In this document: in pieces, positions 29,924 to 42,300 of the stretch | Numbering within the stretch: position 1 is the first letter of the stretch | How the letters are laid out: every line of letters starts with the position of its first letter | DNA from: Tubulanus polymorphus | Lineage: Eukaryota; Nemertea; Palaeonemertea; Tubulaniformes; Tubulanidae | Assembly: GCF_964204645.1 (NCBI RefSeq) | Contig: NC_134030.1 | Coordinates: forward strand, 20,839,110 to 20,899,109 | Direction of reading: 5' to 3' | Length of the DNA stretch: 60,000 nt | Position numbers and translations under genes: made by a program | The notes under the pieces: generated by a model | Database searches by the model: none | The model's input: only the letters and a program-made list of their open reading frames with translations | What the model was told of the DNA's origin: nothing

Positions 29924-32900
29924 TCAGCGAGTTTTTAAAATCCGTTTATTTTTAGCCCGAATTGATTTAACATCGATAGTGAGGATGGTGTAAAGAAGTG
30001 GATTCAGTGACGAGTTGATCGGTAGGAAAAGTACCGCCAACCAAGCCGCCACTTGGTTCGGTATTTCTACTCGCAATACAGCGCAAAACTGAACGATGAT
30101 TATCGGTAACCAGCAAAATAAATTACACAGATTTATCACTAAACTCCTACGTGCCAGAATCAATTCGGTAGGATCAGCTCTACCCGAGCCGGACCTGCTT
30201 CCAGATACGAGTCTATACATCTGTGCATACGTCATCACTATTGTAGCAAGTACGACCGAGTTAAACACGGCAAATATAGCGAATGAATATTGCCAGGCGT
30301 GGACATTGATGGTCAGTAAATTCATAGGTAAACAAACACCGGTTGTGCCGTAAAAGTTATTACCGAAATAAGAAGATGACGATAGTGGTAGCATTGAAAT
30401 GATGCTTAAAATGATCCAACATATGCAACAAATACTGGACACAGAAATCGAAGATATAATTGGGCTTCCAGAAAATGGATCGACGATATTCGAGTATCTT
30501 TGACGGGTAAGCATGAGCAGAAAGGTCAGCGATCCCTCGCAAGATAGAGTCACTATAATCCCAGCGAGTCGACACGATGAACTATCCGTCCAACTTTCAG
30601 AATTTAAGAAGTAAACTCCTTTATAGACGTAATCGGCTCCAGCGATCATAAACAGATAAATCGACATCAGAAAATCGCAAGTGGCAATATTAATAATGAG
30701 GATATCAGAGGATGTATTACGTGATTCAGAGGATGAAATTCGAAACGCTTGAACGCGAAGTAAAATGACAATAATGTTTGCGAAAAAGCTGAATGAAGCG
30801 ATCGCCCAAATGATTGCTCTAAGAACAGTGTTACCCATCAGGTCGGAACAAGATGAAAATTGGTCGGCTTCAGGGAGACACTGGTCAACATTCGGAATCA
30901 TGCAACAAAATTTGTACGCGTCAGAAGCCAAGGTACTTATTAATGTAAGACTGTCAAAAACGTTTTTTTCTACGGATATGACTTTTGAATTTTTGGTTAG
31001 ATCCAGACTTTTAAGTTTTGTTAATCCGGCAAATGCGTTTGGTGAAATATAACTGATTCTGTTATTGCTGACATCTAACGACTCTAAAGCGGATAAACCA
31101 CTGAACACATTTCCAACGAGTAACGACAAGGAAAGTCCGTGAAGATCGAGATCGCTTAATGACTTTAAACCTAGAAAACTGCCTTCTTCTAAATATCTCA
31201 CTGGATTCCCAAAAATCAAGAGAATATTCAAACTGTTCAAACCGGCGAATGTATTCGCGGACAATGACATTAAGCGGTTATATGTAAGATCTAATGTATG
31301 TAGATTATGCAGGTTTGAGAACGAGTTTGGAACAATATAAGACAAATTGTTACGTGAAATATTAAGAAGGTGTAGATAGAGGTAAGAAGAAAACGTGGAC
31401 TCATTGAATACAACTCGGTTTTCTGATAAAATCAGAACTCGAGTTGATGCCGAGAACATATCTGTAATTTCTACCAAACCAGCATCATCGCAATCAATTA
31501 AATGACCTCGACATTTACAATTTTCAAGACACGTGACGTCACAGTAAGACTCGTCATCAGTGTTATGTTTACAATTTACAACATCATCACAAACTTCTGA
31601 TTGAGGTATACATCGGTTTTCCTGGCCACATTTGAACATGCCGGGACACGACAAAGTCTCGCAGTTTCGCTCGTCTTCTGAATTAGGACAATCGGATCGA
31701 CCATCGCACACCTGTCCCATCGGTATACAGTAAGATGCTGGACATTTTACAGTACCAGCTGGACATTTGAAATCAGTACAACCTTGTATATGTTCGAGCC
31801 TTCTACATACCGGGTAACCAATCGGCGTCCTTTCTAAAATACATCTATGACGTCTAGAATAACAATGAGGAGAATCGAAAGAACATCTTTGTTCATCAGA
31901 TTCTGTACAGAGATTTGTGAAATTAGTCGTGCAGTAGTTATCATTATTACAGTGAACTGTAGGATTCACTGTAACATTCGATGTTAAAAGTTCATCTTCT
32001 TCGAGGCTTCCGCTACAATCTACAACACCATCCCGATACAATACAGAACTGATACATTCACCGTTGTTACACAGAAACCCGTTGCATATTTGTGGACCGC
32101 ACTCCCGTTCGTCGGAACCGTCCTTGCAGCTAACGATTCCATCACATCGGTACGATCTATCTACACATTGACCACTAGTACAGCGGAATTGTTGGGGCAA
32201 ACACAGTGGATGAAAACACGATTTCTCATCCGAGCCATCGACACAATCCGCTTCAAAGTCACACAAACCACTTATTGATATAACCTGACCATCTGAACAG
32301 TGGAACTGACTTTGTAAGTTTAAACCAGAACAATCGAGTTCATCTTCACCGTGTTGACAGTCGTTTCTGGTATCACATACGCGATGGTCGCTGATACATC
32401 TTTGATCGTTACATTTAAACTGCCACGATTTACAACCGCTTATAGAATCCCACTCTTCACCAGTCTTATTATAGTAACATAGCACGGAATGAACGTCGTT
32501 TGTCTGATTATTCCATGGTTTTATCGACCATCTCAACGACTCGATAAAAGTGATTCCATTCCTTGTCAAAACTGGTTCGATCACTTGAAACATTTTCCTA
32601 GCATCCATAGTCAGTATAGCGCCATATTGATGTTTAAAACTAAACTCGTCAATTAATGCTTTTATTTCATTTTCCCTGCGCCTAGTAACAATAGCTATTT
32701 CAGCGTGAAGATCACGACACAATTTCGTAGCGCTTAGAATATCCAAACCTCGATTGTTGATCCAATCTGTGAACATTTTACAACATTTACCTTCGACATT
32801 TTGCCAACCTTTTTCACAGGTCGAGTTGTTGGTTGTATTTGGATTTTTAATACTTTCATTTCCAGTGAGAAATACGATATTGTTAAGAGTATCAGTTAGT

Positions 32901-33211
32901 TCTGTGATGCTCGTTGTATTTGTTGAATTATCCACGCGTTCTGAATCGATGTCAATTCTATCCGATTCACAAATAAAAGTTGTTCGAGTCTCCTCGATTT
33001 GACACGGGAATCGAACCCAGTTCGCTGATCCTCGTGGATTATTCAGTATCATCGCCGTACACGGCATATTGACGTCATTTATCGGTTGTTTTCGTAGAGG
33101 AGATATCAATCCTTGAATAACTTCTGGTATCGTTTCGTTTATCATTGCAGGTTTAAACCACTCTGTGTAGCTCAATGGTTTTCCATCAGTCCACGTGTAG
33201 AAACCATCATT
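29924..33211 (-). CDS. Receptor B exon 3
   Basis: 1,095 codons plus stop, acceptor TTTGAACAG. It differs from C by a small number of residues over the lectin, LDLa and LRR parts; from the LRRNT through the LRRs the two proteins look almost the same. Confidence 0.92.
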   Translation of the reverse strand, partial: NDGFYTWTDGKPLSYTEWFKPAMINETIPEVIQGLISPLRKQPINDVNMPCTAMILNNPRGSANWVRFPCQIEETRTTFICESDRIDIDSERVDNSTNTTSITELTDTLNNIVFLTGNESIKNPNTTNNSTCEKGWQNVEGKCCKMFTDWINNRGLDILSATKLCRDLHAEIAIVTRRRENEIKALIDEFSFKHQYGAILTMDARKMFQVIEPVLTRNGITFIESLRWSIKPWNNQTNDVHSVLCYYNKTGEEWDSISGCKSWQFKCNDQRCISDHRVCDTRNDCQHGEDELDCSGLNLQSQFHCSDGQVISISGLCDFEADCVDGSDEKSCFHPLCLPQQFRCTSGQCVDRSYRCDGIVSCKDGSDERECGPQICNGFLCNNGECISSVLYRDGVVDCSGSLEEDELLTSNVTVNPTVHCNNDNYCTTNFTNLCTESDEQRCSFDSPHCYSRRHRCILERTPIGYPVCRRLEHIQGCTDFKCPAGTVKCPASYCIPMGQVCDGRSDCPNSEDERNCETLSCPGMFKCGQENRCIPQSEVCDDVVNCKHNTDDESYCDVTCLENCKCRGHLIDCDDAGLVEITDMFSASTRVLILSENRVVFNESTFSSYLYLHLLNISRNNLSYIVPNSFSNLHNLHTLDLTYNRLMSLSANTFAGLNSLNILLIFGNPVRYLEEGSFLGLKSLSDLDLHGLSLSLLVGNVFSGLSALESLDVSNNRISYISPNAFAGLTKLKSLDLTKNSKVISVEKNVFDSLTLISTLASDAYKFCCMIPNVDQCLPEADQFSSCSDLMGNTVLRAIIWAIASFSFFANIIVILLRVQAFRISSSESRNTSSDILIINIATCDFLMSIYLFMIAGADYVYKGVYFLNSESWTDSSSCRLAGIIVTLSCEGSLTFLLMLTRQRYSNIVDPFSGSPIISSISVSSICCICWIILSIISMLPLSSSSYFGNNFYGTTGVCLPMNLLTINVHAWQYSFAIFAVFNSVVLATIVMTYAQMYRLVSGSRSGSGRADPTELILARRSLVINLCNLFCWLPIIIVQFCAVLRVEIPNQVAAWLAVLFLPINSSLNPLLYTILTIDVKSIRAKNKRILKTR

Positions 33212-36200
33212 CTGTTCAAAAATAAAATCCAGATTCATCTATCAACTTCAAAAATGGCTGCAAAAACGGTTTTTAAGCATTTTTCTACTTTAATCATTGA
33301 CATTGTGTTTAGACTCGAATATTTTCAGTGCATATTTCACATCTTTTTCAAAATTCAGCTTCAAAATGAAGTTTTATTTATAATTGATATCTAGAATAAA
33401 GAATATTTGCATTCATCAAATTTTATGATTTACATGAATTGAGAGTCTAGTGATTCCAGGATAATCTAACTTTCTTATCCCATTTTGTCGAGTGTAAGTT
33501 ACCTTGAATTTTAGCCCGATCATCATTATAAGCGCCTCCTGGGTATATCCCTTTCTAAGCAGTTTCGTCGCGAATAATCTTTTGACAGAAATCATTTCAT
33601 CTTGTGAGTTGATACTGAGAAGATGTCCTCCGTATTTCTGTTGACAGTACATTTCAGCGTTCTCCCAATTCAGATGTTCATCTCTGATGTATTTGACGCA
33701 GGAAATTCCCGAATCTAGAAATCCTGATTTACAGTGGATTTTATCAAACTGTTTTATTGGTAACGACTTTTCTAAATTGTATTGTATTTGAAATGTGGGA
33801 ACGAGATCCTTTATCTCAAATTGCAAATTATTGTCACTTAAACTATAAAATATATTTCCACGTTCAGCATAAGTTCCACATATTTCAGTTTGATGTTGGG
33901 TTTCACTATGTGGAATCATTAATCCATTATCGTAATAGTCTTTCAACCGTTGTTTGAATAGAATTGGGTCTTTGTCTGAACTAGATAATTTACTGCACGG
34001 TAAAGTCTGAATAAATTTGATTATAAATCTGTAATATTGAATTCGATTATTTTCTATCGGGTTTTCAAAGCTATAATATAAAGATTCCGGAGCATGTCCC
34101 ACCGATCCCGGATAGTTCGGTGATTGTACGATTCCACATTCATCCCTATCCGGGAAATATGAAGAACCGAGAAATGGCGTTGGTTTTTTCGCTCCTTGAC
34201 ATTTACGACGTAGTTTAACTATCAATTCTCTTTGCCAGAATTGATATTTGTAGAACAATTTCAAAGTGTTCAATACAAAACTGTTATTGAGAAACTGATT
34301 TGATAAACTCATTTGCCTGTCACATGTTCTACTCGTGTATCGCGCAGGAAAACATGCGTCAATTTGATATTCATATTCTGATAATATATAAATGTTTTCT
34401 AAAGGAAGGCGCCGGTTTTCAGGTGTAATCACGAGACAGTGTGACGTCATGTTGATCTGATTTTCTCCTGCCTGTAAAACATATCCATCACAGTCAGAAG
34501 GATTGAATCTGAGATACCCAGCCGTGTCTCCTATTAATGATTCTATGCGAGTTCTTAGTTCTGGCACCAAATTATCCCAGTTATAAGCGTATCCTACTAC
34601 AGTAACCGGTCCTCCTGATGTTATCAGACTGACGACGCGACGACCGTATTTATTACCAGGACAATACGGACCATAGCGTCTAGCTATAAAATTACCACCA
34701 TCATATATATAAAATCCAGCTCTCTCGCACGTCTCTGATAGAACTGTTAGTTTTAATCTATCATCCTCATAGATATCAACTTTCTGTTTAAATTGAAATG
34801 TGTTTATGCCATACGTTAATGTTGTCATCTTTGATGTCGGGAATAGTTTGCTCGGAGACAAACTAGCACCGGAGCCAGATACCTACAAAATATGAATATT
34901 GATCATTAATCGAATAATTTAGATTCTTTTGTTAGATTTTACATTATTCTTAAGTCAAACACTTTATGTATTTATCCGACAAAATAATTGACGAATTTCC
35001 TTGTTCTTAATTACACTTTTGAATACATTAAAGGGATGTTCCGTATCTTATATTTTCGCACAAGAAATTTAACGGTTTTACAAAAAAAGTTATTTTTTCA
35101 AAGATTTATTTAAACATCAGTACTTTTACTAATATTCATGTTTAATGAAAATAAATATTTCTCAATTAAACAATTCTACATAATTTTGTTAAGCAATAGC
35201 TGAGAAATGATTTTACTAATTGTGGACTTGCACGTCTTCTGTTGTAAGAAAAATTCAACTTCAAACCCATTTTTATTTCTATGGTTCATTCTTACGTATT
35301 ATTTAGCTGAGGCTGAGTAGTTATTTCACTCACCCTTCGTTTGTGAACTTGTACGTCTCCTGTGGATAAAGATTTCACTTCAAATTCAATGTTTACATTC
35401 GATTGTAAAACACCTGGTCTTATTAAAACGCACAGTATGACGAGAAAGCCGTCAGATTTAACACTCAGTGATTCCAGGTAGTTGTAACCGAGTAAAATAT
35501 CAGTTCCTACAACGCGTAACCCTTCTAGTTTATATACACCGATGACGTCACCGGATGTGCTGAGATCACGTGTCCAGTTGAAGACGACGTACTGTAACAC
35601 CTGCACTGTGATAGACCAGCAGTGTAAGTGTTTTGATCGAGTTATTACGTGTAAACTGTTGTCATCAGGAATGAGCACTCCAGACTCGTTATTAGAGATT
35701 TGAATTAACGGATTAGAGACGTTCCAATCAGATATTCTATACACCTGAACTGATAGTTGTGATTTAAATGACAAACGGCGTTTTTTTGAGAAAATAATGG
35801 CTTTGTCAGTTTTAGTATAAAATGATGACGGTGGATGTCCGGTTTGTTCTGGTATAACAGCTATTGGTTCACTACTGTTCCATCCGTCGTAAATTTGAAC
35901 GGTTGTCGCTGAATCAGCGCCAGGATATAATCTGAAATCTATTTGTCTAAACGTCAAATTCATAGCGAAACCATCCGGGATCTCGATCCATTCCAAATAC
36001 AATTTACATCGCATTAAATATATTACGAATTTGTATCCTATCGATGTTTGTAATTTGTTTATACTGTACATAGCTTTCATGCAGTTGTGAATCAATTTCA
36101 AATTGTTTCGTTCGAAACGATATGTGACATAAACCCGACTACCCCGCGCACCATCGACGTTACTTCTAAACATCAACGAGATCGAATCGTTACGGCGGAT

Positions 36201-36527
36201 TTCATGTTTTCCTTCACCGCAGAATCTGTTATCGGCCGCACCGACGAGAAGGTAATTATCACTACAGAATATCGACGGCTCGATGTCGTAGTATAGTTTG
36301 ATGTTGAAAGTTCCCGGTAAAGAGCTGTTGACGAACCAACGACATTCAACACCGCGCGTAAACGACGGGTTATTCGGTGAAACGATGTAACCGGACGTAG
36401 AATCGACGGGGTACCAAGTGTTGTTACAAGACGAACTGATCGTCACAGAGTCAGACAGATCAGCGTGTGCGATGTTAACTCGCCAGACGATCAGCGACGC
36501 TATAAACAGCGCTCTCAGTCGATCCAT
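29924..36527 (-). CDS. Receptor B: CUB / C-type lectin / LDLa / LRR / 7TM receptor
   Basis: Exons 36527-35334, 34882-33503 and 33211-29924 join in phase 0 to give 1,953 residues with the same module order as receptor A. The frame is intact. It is the longest copy because exon 2 carries 15 extra codons. The tail ends AKNKRILKTR, shared with C, D and E but not A. Its 7TM region and 3' flank resemble those of D more than those of C at several sites. QRY replaces DRY and NPLLY is kept. Confidence 0.9.
33503..34882 (-). CDS. Receptor B exon 2, with a 15-codon insertion
   Basis: 460 codons against 444-445 in the other copies. After VVGYAYN the sequence reads WDNLVPELRTRIESLIGDTAG before rejoining GYLRFNP (about 34519-34580). 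The frame is kept. The insertion sits in a loop of a CUB-like module. Confidence 0.9.
35216..35290 (-). pseudogene. Relic of a duplicated exon-1 end inside intron 1 of receptor B
   Basis: The plus-strand sequence 'tgtggacttgcacgtcttct' and the following 40 bases copy the last part of exon 1, most like the living exon end of receptor A (tgtggacttgtacgtcttct). The donor is destroyed and stops are present. Equivalent relics lie at 44625-44700 and 55252-55325. Confidence 0.65.
35334..36527 (-). CDS. Receptor B exon 1
   Basis: 398 codons, donor AGG|GTGAGT. Upstream of the ATG the frame contains TTG codons and then a TAG, so MDRL is the only usable start. The CUB-2 module carries B-specific residues such as CMKAMYSINKLQ, and FSKKRRL where the other copies have a DTH-containing loop. 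Confidence 0.9.
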
Positions 36528-36690
36528 ACCGAACAACAATCTCTACTGAATAATCAAAACTTGCATAGCTTTACGAAATCGAAACAAATTACAGTTCGTC
36601 CAATTAGAAAATTCGCTGAGAATTCTTTGAAATAGATATTTTTCGTCGTTGCTGCAATTATTTTGAAACCGATTCTAATGAAGCGTTCTG
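36528..36690 (-). promoter_or_regulatory. Conserved proximal upstream region of receptor B
   Basis: An inverted CCAAT at 36600-36604 lies 73 bp before the ATG, the same distance as in C and D. Confidence 0.35.
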
Positions 36691-36799
36691 ATTTTTTTAA
36701 TGCTCAGCTTCCAATTTATAACAGATATTCATATATCATATATTTCGTGTAGCTAACTACTACAAGTTCACGTGTTTATAGAAGTGAAAGATCATTTTA

Positions 36800-37100
36800 A
36801 ACATATGCGTGGTGAAGTGCGGAAGATCTGTTTTGAAAGTTCACTGAAAAGATGTCTGATATCACATGTTTATGTACATTTTTTAATAAAAAAAATGTCT
36901 CAGTTGAAGACCTGAACACATGTAAAGTGTGAACGATCAGTTTTTGAAAGTTTGTGCTGATAATATGTCTAATGTCTGGTGTTTGTAGTACATTTTTTAA
37001 TAAAAAAAATGTCTCAGTTGAAGACCTGAACACATGTGAAGTGTGGACGATCAATTTTTGAAAGTGTGTGCTGATAATATGTCTAATGTCTGGCGCTTGT
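36800..37100 (-). repeat. 109-bp minisatellite upstream of receptor B, 2-3 units
   Basis: Two clear units, with 'aacacatgtaaagtg' at about 36917 and 'aacacatgtgaagtg' at about 37030, plus a diverged one. It has the fewest copies in the array, and its right edge is cut by the AT run. Confidence 0.9.
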
Positions 37101-37101
37101 A

Positions 37102-37250
<149 letters not shown>

Positions 37251-37798
37251 CCGCAGAGAAACGTTATAGCAAGCTCCCTGCGAATTTCTGCTTGAACATG
37301 ATGTGCGTAACTAGATCGAAAATCCTATAACCAGTAACCAATGACGGGAACGTGTTCTTTAGGTTTTAAACTTATACATTTCACTGAATTCTTGGTTCTG
37401 GACTCTCAACACCCTCAGCGGCTAAATACAATCCGAATCGCCTACTTTTTGCTCTCAACAGTATTTTTTAAACGATTACTAAGTGATGCATTATTCAGAC
37501 AGAGAACATGTATGGAATGAGTATGAATTATGTTTTTTTAGTTATCATTTCTATTAGCTCGCAGTATCCGGATATATCATATTGCTGGTACGAATATCTA
37601 TGGTCAAAAATGTTACAGGTATAATGCATCATATAAAATGATGTTATTCATAATTAAAAACGAGCTGATAGCAAATTCGAAATATTCAACGATCATACTT
37701 GAAAACTTTCATTTTTATCTTATAAAGTTGAATATAGCGAGTTTTATTATCTTTTGCTAATTTTTTCTTATCTTATGAAGGATAGAAAGAATATCGTG

Positions 37799-38067
37799 TG
37801 ATAAGTTTGTACAGTGGACTCCACTAGACTCAAATTCTTGGGACCAGAAAACAAAATCAACGAGTTAAGGGGAATTCGAGTTGAGGTTTTTGACGAAATT
37901 GGCCAAAAATTATCAAGAAATTAAACCATTCTGTATCGATCCTACGTGGCTTATTTGACTATTGGATGCTAAATAGAAATAAATCCTGCTAAAATAAAGT
38001 TTGTTTAGTCTCTTATTTTCCTCCATAACTTTACTCGGTGCGAAGAAAAATAAACGATCATAAAATG
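37799..38067. mobile_element. 269-bp block present in the B-C and C-D spacers only
   Basis: The block interrupts 'gaatatcgtg-cggctcgaat', which is continuous in the A-B and D-E spacers. It starts tgataagtttgtacagtgga and contains 'gagttaaggggaattcgagt'. No terminal inverted repeats or clear target duplication are visible, so insertion versus deletion is open. Confidence 0.6.
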
Positions 38068-38386
38068 CGGCTCGAATCGTAAATTACCGCGGTGAACTTT
38101 TTGGTGCGAAAACAGTAGGTAACGAATGTAACCATATGATATGGCGGCTGATTCGGGCCAAATTAAGAAAAAAGAATTCCGCGCAATGTATTTCGCTGCT
38201 TCGTTTCTGCGTCCGTTTCTTCGCCGCGCAGAAGGACGAACCTTCGTTTCTCGTTTCAGCGCCCGCAGAAATGAACTTCGTTCAGCTGCGTCCGGTTGTA
38301 ACCACGTGTTGACATTCGATGATAGAAGATCTATAAACACGTGTACGGGTATAAACGGGCTGTTGGTGTTCGGTTTGAGGATCGCT

Positions 38387-38556
38387 AGCCAGGGCGAAAT
38401 TCGGTTTTCTTAGCTAGTCGACTAGTGGTCGAAACCGAATGCGCTTAATTTCCGAGCTATTTCCGGAATATAGTTCCGACTAACTGAAATTCGGTTTCAT
38501 TTAGTTCGACTATAGTCGACTAACTCAGATATCAAACCGAAGTTGGCCCAGGCTGG
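38387..38556. mobile_element. Foldback MITE 3' of receptor C
   Basis: It is the same inverted-repeat element as at 28939-29117, with slightly shorter inner sequence. Confidence 0.68.
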
Positions 38557-39368
38557 GGATTTTGTATGTACTAAATTACTGAATGTCTCCGTGAGCTATG
38601 TATTGTCTTTATGTGTGGCCTGGATGATTCTACTGTTTTGATCTTAAAATAGGAATTGACTCTGTTATTTATTTGATTGGTAAATTCCTCGTCCCTTACA
38701 GACCCACCACACAAGCCGGGAGCGACACAGGGGGTTTAATATTGAAATCGGAAATCGAAGTACAGATATAGTTGTGTGATCGGCGGTCGAGTTTACAACA
38801 GTTTGTTTAAATCGAAGTACATTATTGGGAAATTCGGTTCCGGTTCATTCAAACAATGTTCCATTGGTTAGCCTTCCAGTTAAAGCAGTAAACACGTGCA
38901 TGTTTTTAATCGATTCTTGTGTATGCAGCCGGGAGGTCGTTCAGATATTCGAGTTCAGAGGAGTTTGAACGTATGATTGTGGTAAAAAATATAGTTCGTG
39001 TTGAACGAATATTCGAAGTCAAGTAAGCATGTGTATAAGATCGATAACGGAATCTGCGACTCAGGAAAGTAGCTGTATTTCAAAAAAAAACCTCTGTTCG
39101 GAGAAGACAGAAAGACCAACCACGCAGAGCGGTAGATTTGAAACCTGATTTCCTAAGCCACGAGAGAATGATAAATCTCCGACCTAGGCACAAAACTAAA
39201 TATTCGTTTGATTCGTCGAAAAAACTATCGTAAGTTCAGACTTGAAACTGAGATAAGATACGATGATTTTATCAGTCTCCAACTGTTTCCAAAAATAGTT
39301 TTCCATGAATATAGCGGCTGAAGGCGCTCCTAGCGTGTATCCAAAGTTTCTATCGACTGATAAATGGT

Positions 39369-42300
39369 TCAGCGAGTTTTCAAAATCCGTTTACTTTTAG
39401 CCCGAATAGATTTAACATCGATATTGAGGATGGTGTAAAGAAGTGGATTAAGCGACGAGTTGATCGGTAGGAAAAGTACCGCCAACCAAGCCGCCACTTG
39501 GTTCGGTATTTCTACTCGCAATACAGCGCAAAACTGAACGATTATTATCGGTAACCAGCAAAATAGATTACACAGATTTATCACTAAACTCCTACGCGCC
39601 AGAACCAATTCGGTAGGATCAGCTCTACCCGAGCCGGACCTGCTTCCAGATACGAGTTTATACATCTGTGCATACGTCATCATTATTGTAGCAAGTACGA
39701 CCGAGTTAAACACGGCAAAAATAGCGAATGAGTATTGCCAGGCGTGGACATTGATGGTTAGTAAGTTCATAGGTAAACAAACACCAGTTGTGCCGAAAAA
39801 GTTATTTCCGAAATAAGAAGATGACGATAGCGGTAGCATTGAAATGATGCTTAAAATGATCCAACATATGCAACAAATACTGGACACAGAAATCGAAGAT
39901 ATAATTGGGCTTCCAGAAAATGGGTCCACGATATTCGAGTATCTTTGACGGGTAAGCATTAGCAGAAAGGTCAACGATCCCTCGCAAGATAGAGTCACTA
40001 TAATCCCAGCGAGTCGACACGATGAACTATCCGTCCAACTTTCAGAATTTAAGAAGTAAACTCCTTTATAGACGTAATCGGCTCCAGCGATCATAAACAG
40101 ATAAATCGACATCAGAAAATCGCAAGTGGCAATATTAATAATGAGGATATCAGAGGATGTATTACGTGATTCAGAGGATGAAATTCGAAACGCTTGAACG
40201 CGAAGTAAAATGACAATAATGTTTGCGAAAAAGCTGAATGAAGCGATCGCCCAAATGATTGCTCTAAGAACAGTGTTACCCATCAGGTCGGAACAAGATG
40301 AAAATTGGTCGGCTTCAGGGAGACACTGGTCAACATTCGGAATCATGCAACAAAATTTGTACGCGTCAGAAGCCAAGGTACTTATTAATGTAAGACTGTC
40401 AAAAACGTTTTTTTCTACGGATATGACTTTTGAATTTTTGGTTAGATCCAGACTTTTAAGTTTTGTTAATCCGGCAAATGCGTTTGGTGAAATATAACTG
40501 ATTCTGTTATTGCTGACATCTAACGACTCTAAAGCGGATAAACCACTGAACACATTTCCAACGAGTAACGACAAGGAAAGTCCGTGGAGATCGAGATCGC
40601 TTAATGACTTTAAACCTAGAAAACTGCCTTCTTCTAAATATCTCACTGGATTCCCAAAAATCAAGAGAATATTCAAACTGTTCAAACCGGCGAATGTATT
40701 CGCGGACAATGACATTAAGCGGTTATATGTAAGATCTAATGTATGTAGATTATGCAGGTTTGAGAACGAGTTTGGAACAATATAAGACAAATTGTTACGT
40801 GAAATATTAAGAAGGTGTAGATAGAGGTAAGAAGAAAACGTGGACTCATTGAATACAACTCGGTTTTCTGATAAAATCAGAACTCGAGTTGATGCCGAGA
40901 ACATATCTGTAATTTCTACCAAACCAGCATCATCGCAATCAATTAAATGACCTCGACATTTACAATTTTCTGGACACGTGACGTCACAGTAAGACTCGTC
41001 ATCAGTGTTATGTTTACAATTTACAACATCATCACAAACTTCAGATTGAGGTATACATCGGTTTTCCTGGCCACATTTGAACATGCCGGGACATGACAAA
41101 GTCTCGCAGTTTCGCTCGTCTTCTGAATTAGGACAATCTGATCGACCATCGCACACCTGTCCCATCGGTATACAGTAAGATGCTAGACATTTTACAGTAC
41201 CAGCTGGACATTTGAAATCAGTGCAACCTTGTATATGTTCGAGCCTTTTACATACCGGGTAACTAATCGGCATCCTTTCTAAAATACATCTATGACGTCT
41301 AGAATAACAATGAGGAGAATCGAAAGAACATCTTTGTTCATCAGATTCTGTACAGAGATTTGTGAAATTAGTCGTACAGTAGTTATCATTATTACAGTGA
41401 ACTGTAGGATTCACTGTAACATTCGATGTTAAAAGTTCATCTTCTTCGAGGCTTCCGCTACAATCTACAACACCATCCCGATACAATAGAGAACTGATAC
41501 ATTCACCGTTGTTACACAGAAACCCGTTGCATATTTGTGGACCGCACTCCCGTTCGTCGGAACCGTCCTTACAGTCAACGATTCCATTACATCGGTACGA
41601 TCTATCTACACATTGACCACTAGTACAGCGGAATTGTTGCGGCGAACACAGTGGATGAAAACACGATTTCTCATCCGAGCCATCGACACAATCCGCTTCA
41701 AAGTCACACAAACAACTTATTGATATAACCTGACCATCTAAACAGTGGAACTGACTTTGTAAGTTTAAACCAGAACAATCGAGTTCATCTTCACCGTGTT
41801 GACAGTCGTTTCTCGTATCACATACGCGATGGTCGCTGATACATCTTTGATCGTTACATTTAAACTGCCACGATTTACAACCGCTTATAGAAGCCAACTC
41901 TTCACCAGTTACATTATAGTAACATAGCACGGAATGAACGTTGTTTGTCTGATTATTCCATGGTTTTATCGACCATCTCAACGACTCGATAAAAGTGATT
42001 CCATTCCTTGTCAAAACTGGTTCGATCACTTGAAACATTTTCCTAGCATCCATAGTCAGTATAGCGCCATATTGATGTTTAAAACTAAACTCGTCAATTA
42101 ATGCTTTTATTTCATTTTCCCTGTGCCTAGTAACAATAGCTATTTCAGCGTGAAGATCACGACACAATTTCGTAGCCCTTAGAATATCCAAACCTCGATT
42201 ATTGTTCCAATCTGTGAACATTTTACAACATTTACCTTCGACGTTTTGCCAACCTTTTTCACAGGTCGAGTTGTTGGTTGTATTTGGATTTTTAATACTT

